Made by a program: the position numbers and the translations under genes. Positions 47,409 through 54,515 of a stretch of 64,000 nt of DNA are shown piece after piece; the stretch's first letter is position 1; each line of letters starts with the position of its first letter. The stretch lies in assembly GCF_900177515.1 (NCBI RefSeq), contig NZ_FXAK01000005.1, positions 194,501 to 258,500 of the forward strand, written 5' to 3'. Source of the DNA: Azospirillum oryzae (GTDB taxonomy: Bacteria > Pseudomonadota > Alphaproteobacteria > Azospirillales > Azospirillaceae). Under the pieces are notes generated by a model. It searched no databases, was not told the origin of the DNA, and saw nothing but the letters and a program-made list of their open reading frames with translations.

Positions 47409-48345
47409 CGCCCGGCCTCCGCCTGTTTGCCCTGCACATGCTGGAAGATCATGATCGGCACCACCAGGACCAGAAGCAGGGCGATGGCGACGGCCGACGC
47501 CACCGGCCAGTCGCGGTTGGCGAAGAACTCGTTCCACAGCACGCGGCCGATCATCAGCGTGTCGGGGCCGCCCAGCAGCTCCGGCGTCACGAACTCGCCC
47601 ACCGCTGGGATGAAGACCAGCAGCGAGCCGGCGACGATGCCCGGCAGCGACAGCGGCAGCGTGATCTGCAGGAAGGACTTGAAGGGGCGGGAGCCGAGAT
47701 CGGCCGCCGCCTCCAGCAGGCTGGGGTCCATCTTCTCCAGGGTGGAATAGAGCGGCAGGACCATGAAGGGCAGGTAGCAGTAGGTCATGCCGATGTAGAC
47801 CGCCCAGTCGGAATAGAGGATCTCCACCGGCCCGCTGGTGATGCCCGCCCATTCCAGCAGGTTGCTGATGACGCCGTTGCCCTTGAGGATGCCGATCCAG
47901 GCATAGATGCGGATCAGGAAGCTGGTCCAGAAGGGCAGGATCACCAGCATCATCAGCGGCCCGCGCCGCGCCGGATCGGCCTTGGCGATGGCGTAGGCCA
48001 TGGGATAGCCGATCAGCAGGCAGAACAGCGTGGTGACCGCCGCGATCTTCAGCGAGTTCAGGTAGGCGAGGATGTAGAGGTCGTCCCCGCCCAACCGGAA
48101 GTAATTGCTGATGTTCAGCAGGATCTGCAGCTTCGAGGTGCCGGCATCCTCGTCGGTCAGCCACTCCACCAGCGAGGAATAGGGCGGCTGGGCGATGATC
48201 GATTCGGAAAAACTGATGCCGAAGACGATCAGGAATGGCACCAGGAAGAACAGCATCAGCCACAGATAGGGGACGGCGACGACCACGCCGCGGCCCCACA
48301 GCCCGATCCGGCTGAGGCCAGAAACGAGGAGGGAGACGACCGCCC

Positions 48346-48349
<4 letters not shown>
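47405..48349 (-). CDS. potH: Putrescine ABC transporter permease PotH
   Basis: 314 residues, six predicted membrane helices, with EAA loop LLEAAADLGSRPFKSFLQIT and PotH-like features (LPFWTSFLIRIYAWIGILKG; PAVGEFVTPELLGG). It forms the membrane channel with PotI. Start is the ATG at 48349, overlapping the potG stop as ATGA; an in-frame start at 48382 is less likely because it would lie well inside potG. Part of the potFGHI operon. Confidence 0.93.
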
Positions 48350-49497
<1,148 letters not shown>

Positions 49498-49519
49498 CCA
49501 GGTTCCTCTTTCATGACGA

Positions 49520-49559
49520 CGCCCCGGCCGCTCCCCATCGCTGGGGACCGGCCGGGGCG
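49520..49559 (-). promoter_or_regulatory. Intercistronic hairpin between potF and potG
   Basis: An 11-bp perfect stem (CGCCCCGGCCG at 49520-49530 with its complement at 49549-49559) continues into TCCCC/GGGGA inside. It lies between the binding-protein gene and the ATPase gene with no T run. In many ABC operons such hairpins stabilise the upstream message and leave the downstream genes at a lower level; that role is inferred. Confidence 0.55.
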
Positions 49560-49583
49560 GGTCGGTGCTTCACGGTAAGTGGC

Positions 49584-50681
49584 TTACTTGCCGGTCTTGA
49601 CCTTGGTCCACACGCGGGTGCGGGCGCGGTCGGTGGTCTGCTTGATCTGCTTCAGCGAGAACAGCTTCAGCTTGCTGTCGGCCGGCAGGAAGATACCCGG
49701 GTTCGACTTGATGTCGTCGGCGACCATCGGCAGCGAGGCCGGCACCGCGTTGGCGTAGCTGACCTTGTTGGAGATGTTGGCCATGTTGGCCGGGTCGAGC
49801 ACGAAGTTGATGAAGTCGTACGCACCCTGCTTGTTCGGCGCATCGGCCGGAACCGCCAGCGTGTCCCACCAGACCTGCACGCCTTCCTTCGGCGTGATGT
49901 ATTCGACCTTGGCGCTCTTCGCCTCGGCGGCGCGGGCGGCGCCCTGGATGGCGTCGCCGTTGTAGGCCATCACGACGCAGGCGTCGCCGCCGGCCAGGAT
50001 GTTGATGTTCTCGCCGGTGACGAAACGCTTGATGTAGGGGCGGACCGCCATCAGCGTCTTTTCGACCTTCTCCAGATCCTCCTTCTTCTCGGAGTTCGGA
50101 TCGAGGCCGAGGTAGTTCAGCACCGACGGGATGACGTCGATGGCCGAATCCATCACGGTGATGCCGCAGGCCGAAACCTTCTTCGCCACTTCCGGCTTGA
50201 AGATCAGGTCCCAGCTGTCGAGCGGGACGTCGGGGGCGACGGCCTTGATCTTTTCCGGGATGATGGCGATGCCGACGGTGCCGCCGAGATAGGGCACGGC
50301 GTACTTGTTGCCGGGGTCGGAATTCTCCAGCAGCTTCAGGACCTTCGGGTCGACGTTCTTGTAGTTGGGGATCTTCGACTTGTCGAGCGGCCCCACCACC
50401 TTGGCCTGGATCAGGCGGGAGAGGGTCGGCTCCGCGGTCGGCACGATCACGTCATAGCCGGACTTGCCGACGAGCACCTTCTGCTCCAGCAGTTCCAGGC
50501 TGTCGTACAGGTCGACCTTCGTCTCAGCGCCCGTGGCCTTGGTGAAGTCGTCGAGGGTCGTCTCACCCAGATAGTCGTTCCAGATGTAGATGTTGACCGG
50601 CTTCTTGGCCTGGGCCATCGCCGGGCCGGCGATGGCAATCGCCGCGACCGCGCCGATGAGGCTGAGAGCGAGTTTTTTCAT
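49584..50681 (-). CDS. potF: Putrescine-binding periplasmic protein PotF
   Basis: 365 residues with a clear signal peptide (MKKLALSLIGAVAAIAIAGP, cut likely after AMA). Mature sequence begins with VNIYIWNDYLGETTLDDF, the polyamine-binding-protein start, and keeps SGYDVIVPT, YAVPYLGGTVGIAI and a late VWWDTLAVPADAPN. It captures putrescine in the periplasm for PotGHI. Start is the ATG at 50681 rather than an upstream in-frame codon. A good sigma-70 promoter lies ~75-100 bases upstream (50755-50783). Confidence 0.95.
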   Translation of the reverse strand: MKKLALSLIGAVAAIAIAGPAMAQAKKPVNIYIWNDYLGETTLDDFTKATGAETKVDLYDSLELLEQKVLVGKSGYDVIVPTAEPTLSRLIQAKVVGPLDKSKIPNYKNVDPKVLKLLENSDPGNKYAVPYLGGTVGIAIIPEKIKAVAPDVPLDSWDLIFKPEVAKKVSACGITVMDSAIDVIPSVLNYLGLDPNSEKKEDLEKVEKTLMAVRPYIKRFVTGENINILAGGDACVVMAYNGDAIQGAARAAEAKSAKVEYITPKEGVQVWWDTLAVPADAPNKQGAYDFINFVLDPANMANISNKVSYANAVPASLPMVADDIKSNPGIFLPADSKLKLFSLKQIKQTTDRARTRVWTKVKTGK

Positions 50682-50754
50682 GATTTGCCCCGACCTGTTC
50701 GTGAGTGTTGCGGGCGCCGCCACATCCCAACGGCATACCCGGCTCGCGGGCGCT

Positions 50755-50783
50755 ATTGCACCCACGGCCGGGCATATTGTCAA
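50755..50783 (-). promoter_or_regulatory. Predicted sigma-70 promoter of potFGHI
   Basis: On the minus strand a perfect TTGACA (50778-50783) is followed after 17 bases by TGCAAT (50755-50760). Transcription would start near 50748, leaving about a 67-base leader to potF. It sits between the radical SAM gene and potF, so potF does not depend on RiPP-operon read-through. Confidence 0.6.
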
Positions 50784-50855
50784 CGGTTTGGGTCGAGGTC
50801 GGGAGCCGGTTTCCGGGCGGCGGCCCTACGCCCGAAGCCGTGCCCGATCAACCGG

Positions 50856-52394
50856 CTATCCGGGGAGAGGTGCCACGGATTGCTTAGCCGCCGATTGCTT
50901 AGCCGCCCGGGCTTCGTCCAGCAGGCGCTGGGTCTCGCGGATCAGGGCGCGGCGACGCGCGCTGTCGATCTCGTGCTGCGCCGCCGCCGCCGCGACGTCG
51001 GCCCCGCAATGGGGGCAACCGGTCTCGTGCGGCCAGATATACTGGTTGCAGCCGCGGCAGAGCGTCAGGCTGGGCGGCACCACGCCGCCTTCGGGGGAGC
51101 GTTCATAGGCGTGGCGATGCACCGTCGCCGGGTCGCGCTCCGGCAGGCCGGGGGAGTCGGCGCCGGGGATCGGTTCCTGGATCAGGGCGAATTCGCCGAT
51201 GGCGAAGGCCTCGTTCGGCGCGTCCTTGATCTTCACCACCCGCTCGCGCAGGCCATGCCTGGCGAGGTCGAGCACCCGGTAATGGCAGTAGGGATTGTTG
51301 CCCCGCTTACCAAGCAGAGACTCGGAGGTCCAGGTGCAGCCGGCGCGGCAGATGTCGGCGTAATAGCAGGTGCGGCAATAGCCCCACAGCTCGTCCACCG
51401 AGCGCAGACGGCCGAACTGCATCCGGTCTGCATGGCGCCAGATGTCCTCCACGCTCATCTCGCGGATGTTCCCGGCGGCATAGAGGGAGGTCGCCAGCGA
51501 TGGGCAGCCCTTCAGGGTGCCGTCCGCCTCGATGCCGATGCCGATCTGCCCGGCGGCGCAGCCGGACCAATGCATCCGGTCGTCGCCCAGGCCGCGCCAG
51601 ATATGCTCGTAGGGGCCGTAATAGCCGACATTGTTGCCGACCACCATCAGCAGCCCGCGGTCCAGCCCCTCGCGGTAGAGGCGGGCCAGCAGCGGCATGA
51701 CGTCGAGCAGGCGGTGGGGCTGCAGCAGCAGGTCCGGGTTGTCGACGGCATTGCCCATGGCGACGGTGAACTGGATCTGCCAGTGGGTGGCGCCGGCCTC
51801 GATGATCCGGTCCATCAGCTCCGGCAGATGGTCGGGGGTTTCGGGGCCGATCTGGGTGTTGACCGACACCGCCAGCCCGCGCTCCTTGGCGCGGCGCAGG
51901 GCGCTGATCGCCTGATCGTAGGAGCCGGGAACGCCGCGCACCCGGTCGTGCAGGTCGGGCAGCCCGTCGATCGAGATGCCGATGGCCTGGAGCCCGGCCT
52001 CCACCGCATCGTCCAGCCGGCGGTCGGTCAGATTGCGGGCGCCGGTCTGCACGGCGGTCCTGATGCCGTGGCTGCGGCAGCGCCGGATGATCTCCACCCA
52101 GTCCTTGCGCAGATAGGCCTCGCCGCCGATCAGCGAAATCTCGCGGGTGCCGAGTGCGGCCAGACGGTCGACGAGGTCCAGCGCCTCATCGGTGCTCAGC
52201 TCGTCCGGCCGCGGCCGGCCGGCGCGCGATCCGCAATGCTGGCATTTCAGGTTGCAGGCAAGCGTGGTTTCCCAGACCACCAGGACCGGGACCAGCTTGC
52301 GGAAATCGTCGTCGTAGCAATAGCGCGCCGGCACGGATGCCGGCTGATCCGGGGAGCGGGCCGAAAGGTCGGGGCTGGGAAGCGGCTGGTCCAT
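50856..52394 (-). CDS. Radical SAM/SPASM peptide maturase (GDL-peptide associated)
   Basis: 512 residues. The radical SAM motif C47-x3-C51-x2-C54 (ACNLKCQHC) binds the catalytic iron-sulphur cluster; a TIM-barrel core follows (REISLIGGEAYLR, AIGISIDGLPDLHD). A Cys-rich SPASM region (GCPS, CRTCYYADICRAGC) should hold auxiliary clusters. A C-terminal addition (~455-475) has two CxxC pairs (CRGC, CPHC), a zinc-ribbon-like element. SPASM proteins of this sort modify ribosomal peptides. The three small paralogous genes just upstream on the same strand are the likely substrates. Start is ATG 52394, with GAGGAAG upstream; the open frame further upstream overlaps a hairpin and is discarded. No exporter or protease gene accompanies it. 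Confidence 0.9.
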   Translation of the reverse strand: MDQPLPSPDLSARSPDQPASVPARYCYDDDFRKLVPVLVVWETTLACNLKCQHCGSRAGRPRPDELSTDEALDLVDRLAALGTREISLIGGEAYLRKDWVEIIRRCRSHGIRTAVQTGARNLTDRRLDDAVEAGLQAIGISIDGLPDLHDRVRGVPGSYDQAISALRRAKERGLAVSVNTQIGPETPDHLPELMDRIIEAGATHWQIQFTVAMGNAVDNPDLLLQPHRLLDVMPLLARLYREGLDRGLLMVVGNNVGYYGPYEHIWRGLGDDRMHWSGCAAGQIGIGIEADGTLKGCPSLATSLYAAGNIREMSVEDIWRHADRMQFGRLRSVDELWGYCRTCYYADICRAGCTWTSESLLGKRGNNPYCHYRVLDLARHGLRERVVKIKDAPNEAFAIGEFALIQEPIPGADSPGLPERDPATVHRHAYERSPEGGVVPPSLTLCRGCNQYIWPHETGCPHCGADVAAAAAQHEIDSARRRALIRETQRLLDEARAAKQSAAKQSVAPLPG

Positions 52395-52423
52395 GGTTCC
52401 GGAATCTTCCTCGCAATGGCATT

Positions 52424-52455
52424 GGCTCTGAATATCGGCGGCTCTGAATATCGGC
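52424..52455 (-). repeat. Tandem 16-base direct repeat
   Basis: The 16-base unit GGCTCTGAATATCGGC occurs twice head to tail in the leader of the maturase gene, between peptide gene 1 and the maturase start. It looks like a recent slippage duplication. Confidence 0.7.
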
Positions 52456-52463
52456 GGCGCGCC

Positions 52464-52500
52464 GCCGGGGTGCGGGCTGCCATGGGCACCGCACCCCGGC
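52464..52500 (-). promoter_or_regulatory. Strong hairpin between peptide genes and maturase
   Basis: A perfect 12-bp stem (52464-52475 with 52489-52500) lies 24 bases past the stop of the last peptide gene and ~70 bases before the maturase start. No T run follows. In peptide operons such a partial terminator or stabiliser typically keeps precursor levels well above enzyme levels; here that is inferred from position. Confidence 0.5.
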
Positions 52501-52523
52501 CGCAGCACCCCGGCCGAAGCCGA

Positions 52524-52718
52524 TCAGCCCTTCGCCTCGGCCTTGGCGATCTCGACCTTCAGGAGCTGCAGCAGGCCCGAAACGTCGCCGTAGGCGGCGA
52601 GGTGCTGCTCGGCCTCGGCCGCGACCTGCTTCATCGTCGACAGATCGCCGCCGGCGATGGCTTCGGTCATGGTGGCCATGTACATCGGACGGGGATGGGG
52701 AACGTGCGCGTTGGACAT
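52524..52718 (-). CDS. GDL-motif small peptide 1, candidate RiPP precursor, 64 aa
   Basis: 64 residues, of a type resembling DUF1843. A short variable N-terminus (MSNAHVPHPRPMYMATMTEA) leads into the shared motif AGGDLSTMKQVAAEAEQHLA, then YGDVSGLLQLLKVEIAKAEA. It is one of three paralogues in a row upstream of a radical SAM/SPASM gene. The helical C-terminal half is near-identical among the three, while the N-termini differ but keep a Tyr shortly before the conserved helix. No Gly-Gly leader cleavage site is clear. The role as maturase substrate is inferred from gene order and the known association of GDL-type peptides with radical SAM enzymes. Confidence 0.85.
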   Translation of the reverse strand: MSNAHVPHPRPMYMATMTEAIAGGDLSTMKQVAAEAEQHLAAYGDVSGLLQLLKVEIAKAEAKG

Positions 52719-52779
52719 CTGTCTGTTCCTCGGTTTCGAATGGTGGGGAGGTTGGAAATCGGTCGATTGAAAATCCGGG

Positions 52780-52971
52780 TCAGAGACCGGCTTCGGCCTT
52801 GGCGATCTCGACCTTCAGCAGGTTGAGGACGCCGGCCACGTCACCATGTTCGGCGAGATGCTGCTCGGCGGCCGCGGCCACCTCCTTCATCTTCGCCAGA
52901 TCGCCGCTGACGATGGCGTCGGAAATCGCCACGCCATAAGGCTTGATGGAGCGCATGGGTGCTTCGGACAT
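52780..52971 (-). CDS. GDL-motif small peptide 2, candidate RiPP precursor, 63 aa
   Basis: 63 residues: MSEAPMRSIKPYGVAISDAI, then VSGDLAKMKEVAAAAEQHLA, then EHGDVAGVLNLLKVEIAKAE with a short AGL end. Closest to the DUF1843-like consensus of the three (YG followed by AISDAI and SGDLAKMK). It lies between peptides 1 and 3, 61 and 47 bases from them, on one transcript. Its 3' coding DNA (LLKVEIAKAEAG) is also found in the decayed copy at 53646-53686. Confidence 0.85.
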   Translation of the reverse strand: MSEAPMRSIKPYGVAISDAIVSGDLAKMKEVAAAAEQHLAEHGDVAGVLNLLKVEIAKAEAGL

Positions 52972-53018
52972 GTGGAGACTGCTCCGCGGGAAAAATGGAA
53001 AGGCGACTGCGCGCCCGA

Positions 53019-53204
53019 TCAGCCGTTCGCCTCGGCTTTCGCGATCTCGACCTTCAGCATCTGGAGCATCGAGCCGACGTCGCCATGCTGGGCGAGGTGC
53101 GTCTCGGCCGCCGCGGCGACCTCCTTCATCTTGGACAGGTCGCCGCTGGCGATCGCCTCGGTCATGGCGCCGCCGTAGAGCACACGATTGGAACCGGTGG
53201 ACAT
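53019..53204 (-). CDS. GDL-motif small peptide 3, candidate RiPP precursor, 61 aa
   Basis: 61 residues: MSTGSNRVLYGGAMTEAIAS, then GDLSKMKEVAAAAETHLAQH, then GDVGSMLQMLKVEIAKAEAN and a final G. First gene of the cassette. Start is the ATG at 53204 with a near-perfect GAAGGAG about 9 bases upstream; a longer open frame to 53360 is Cys/Arg-rich and unlike the paralogues, so it is rejected. The predicted promoter at 53432-53459 would give it a ~220-base leader. Confidence 0.85.
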   Translation of the reverse strand: MSTGSNRVLYGGAMTEAIASGDLSKMKEVAAAAETHLAQHGDVGSMLQMLKVEIAKAEANG

Positions 53205-53431
53205 CCGATGATCTCCTTCAAGACATGATTGGCAAGACATGATTGGAGAAATGCGCTTTGCATGCGCAGCTTGATGCCGATGTTTAGAACTGACGAAATT
53301 CCTGAATGAACGAACGGCAGCTGAAAATCGGCAAATATATGAACCGTCGCAGAACGGCATGTAGAAATCTAAGAGCTATCGATTATCAGTTTTCATGCTA
53401 TCGTATGAATACTGCGCCTCATTTCCAGAAA

Positions 53432-53459
53432 GCTATATCCATGCTCTGGTAGAGGTCAA
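53432..53459 (-). promoter_or_regulatory. Predicted promoter of the GDL-peptide cassette
   Basis: Minus strand TTGACC (53454-53459), 16-base spacer, TATAGC (53432-53437), inside a marked AT-rich tract. The same arrangement, with identical -35 and spacing, recurs upstream of the decayed copy (53863-53890), which raises confidence. The AT-rich block 53460-53510 just upstream could be an UP element or regulator site. Confidence 0.5.
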
Positions 53460-53645
53460 TTGTTAAAATGTTATTTTTAATTTTGTTTTTGAAAGAATGC
53501 TTTTGTAACTGATTGTCCAGCATCAGCGAGTATGCGGTTCAAGCTCCGCCCGGTGCCGATCCACGGGAAATCACCCACACCGAATGCAAAAGAAAAGGGA
53601 CGCCGCACCATCCGTACGGCGTCCCTGCTTCGGCGCAAGACTGTG

Positions 53646-53686
53646 CCAGAGGACCGGCTTCGGCCTTGGCGATTTCGATCTTCCAG
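53646..53686 (-). pseudogene. Remnant of a fourth GDL-peptide gene
   Basis: On the minus strand 41 bases read WKIEIAKAEAG, matching the LLKVEIAKAEAG end of peptide 2; at the DNA level they align with the 3' end of that gene (52785-52823) apart from two C/T changes and two single-base indels. A stop codon lies directly before it and the reading frame runs on past the normal stop, so the gene is broken. Its former N-terminal part is missing. Confidence 0.6.
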
Positions 53687-53862
53687 ATTTAGGCGGCAGG
53701 AGGGAGGCCGGTCGCGACCGCATGGGGCGAAAATCCCATACGTTGTATGTCGCGACCGGCAAAGAGAGCCCTCTTCCCAGGCAACGGCCAGCCGGTCGGC
53801 GCCCAGCCCCCCTGTCGTTGAAATTGCATGCGCTGGTATTTTCGCTCGCGAATATGCGGTCA

Positions 53863-53890
53863 GTTATATCCACTCGCTTATTCCGGTCAA
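53863..53890 (-). promoter_or_regulatory. Promoter relic upstream of the decayed peptide gene
   Basis: Minus strand TTGACC (53885-53890), 16-base spacer, TATAAC (53863-53868). The -35 is identical and the spacing the same as in the live cassette promoter (53432-53459), and the flanking GAAAGA-containing bases upstream are also similar. I read it as a duplicated promoter that survived the loss of its gene. Confidence 0.45.
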
Positions 53891-54099
53891 TACGGGAATC
53901 GTGACATTTGATTTTAGGATCGAAAGATTCTGTGCCGAATTTTGTTTCCATAAAGGGGTATTCACCAAGACACCGGCAGTCGCAGAACCGCAGTGTTTGT
54001 GCAGCGCAAAAAGAAGGCGCTGCGACTGCTGCCGCGGCGCCTTCATCATCTCCAACCGGTGGCGGCCGGGACCTTGGGTGCGGGTTCTCGCTGGGAACT

Positions 54100-54474
54100 T
54101 CAGCTCTGCGCGGTCAGCACGACGCCCAGGACCACCAGCAGGGTGCCGATGACGCGGGTCAGGCTCATGGTCTCGCCCAGCAGCAGGACGCCGAGCGCCA
54201 GCGTGACCAGGAAGCCCAACCCGACGAAGGGATAGGCCATGGTGACCTCGACCTTCGCCAGCACCGCCAGCCACACCACCATGCCAAGCCCATAGCAGGC
54301 GAGCCCGGTCAGGATGTGCGGCGTGGCGACGACCGACAGGGCGATCTGCCCGGCCTCCCCCCGCGCCAGGGCGGTCGACACCGCCGGGCTGGACATGCCG
54401 ATCTTCAGCGAGATCTGGGCGATGGCGGACAGAGTGACGCTCAGCAGGATCAATCCGACGACGGCGATGGGCAT
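54100..54474 (-). CDS. Small multidrug-resistance-type (SMR/EamA-like) transporter
   Basis: 124 residues, four predicted membrane helices (about 5-24, 45-70, 75-97, 103-122). It resembles ArnE/ArnF and EmrE-type proteins: a small N-terminal helix, an Ala-Tyr-Pro turn (MAYPFVGLGF) and a C-terminal GETMSLTRVIGTLLVVLGV. ArnE/F-type members flip undecaprenyl-phosphate-linked aminoarabinose. It follows the GT87-HAD-UbiA fusion gene by 41 bases on the same strand, so a role in flipping the polyprenyl-phosphate sugar made by that enzyme is a reasonable inference. A general drug-efflux role is the alternative. Confidence 0.8.
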   Translation of the reverse strand: MPIAVVGLILLSVTLSAIAQISLKIGMSSPAVSTALARGEAGQIALSVVATPHILTGLACYGLGMVVWLAVLAKVEVTMAYPFVGLGFLVTLALGVLLLGETMSLTRVIGTLLVVLGVVLTAQS

Positions 54475-54515
54475 GGGGACTCCCGGCTATAGGCAGAATG
54501 GTGGAGGACGGCGGC

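Larger units (their letters stand above)
53205..54099. other. Intergenic, AT-rich region with relics of a fourth peptide unit
   Basis: About 900 bases with base composition unlike the rest of the window (the stretch 53,380-53,520 is strongly AT-rich). It holds the cassette promoter (53432-53459), a 13-base direct repeat AAGACATGATTGG at about 53220-53245, the peptide-gene relic (53646-53686) and its promoter-like relic (53863-53890). Open frames here, such as one on the plus strand at 53532-54152, are Arg/Ser-rich without ribosome binding sites and are not believed. Confidence 0.6.

Noticed and set aside
46291-47439. 382-codon minus-strand frame over potI
   Set aside because: It is a shadow in another frame of potI; only its last 40 codons, after an internal ATG with ribosome binding site, are kept as a low-confidence small gene.
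53205-53360. N-terminal extension of GDL peptide 3
   Set aside because: The two paralogues start at the equivalent of 53204, which has its own GAAGGAG; the extra residues are Cys/Arg-rich and unrelated.
53532-54152. 206-codon plus-strand gene in the peptide-cassette upstream region
   Set aside because: No ribosome binding site; Arg/Ser-rich translation; it overlaps the peptide-gene relic on the other strand.
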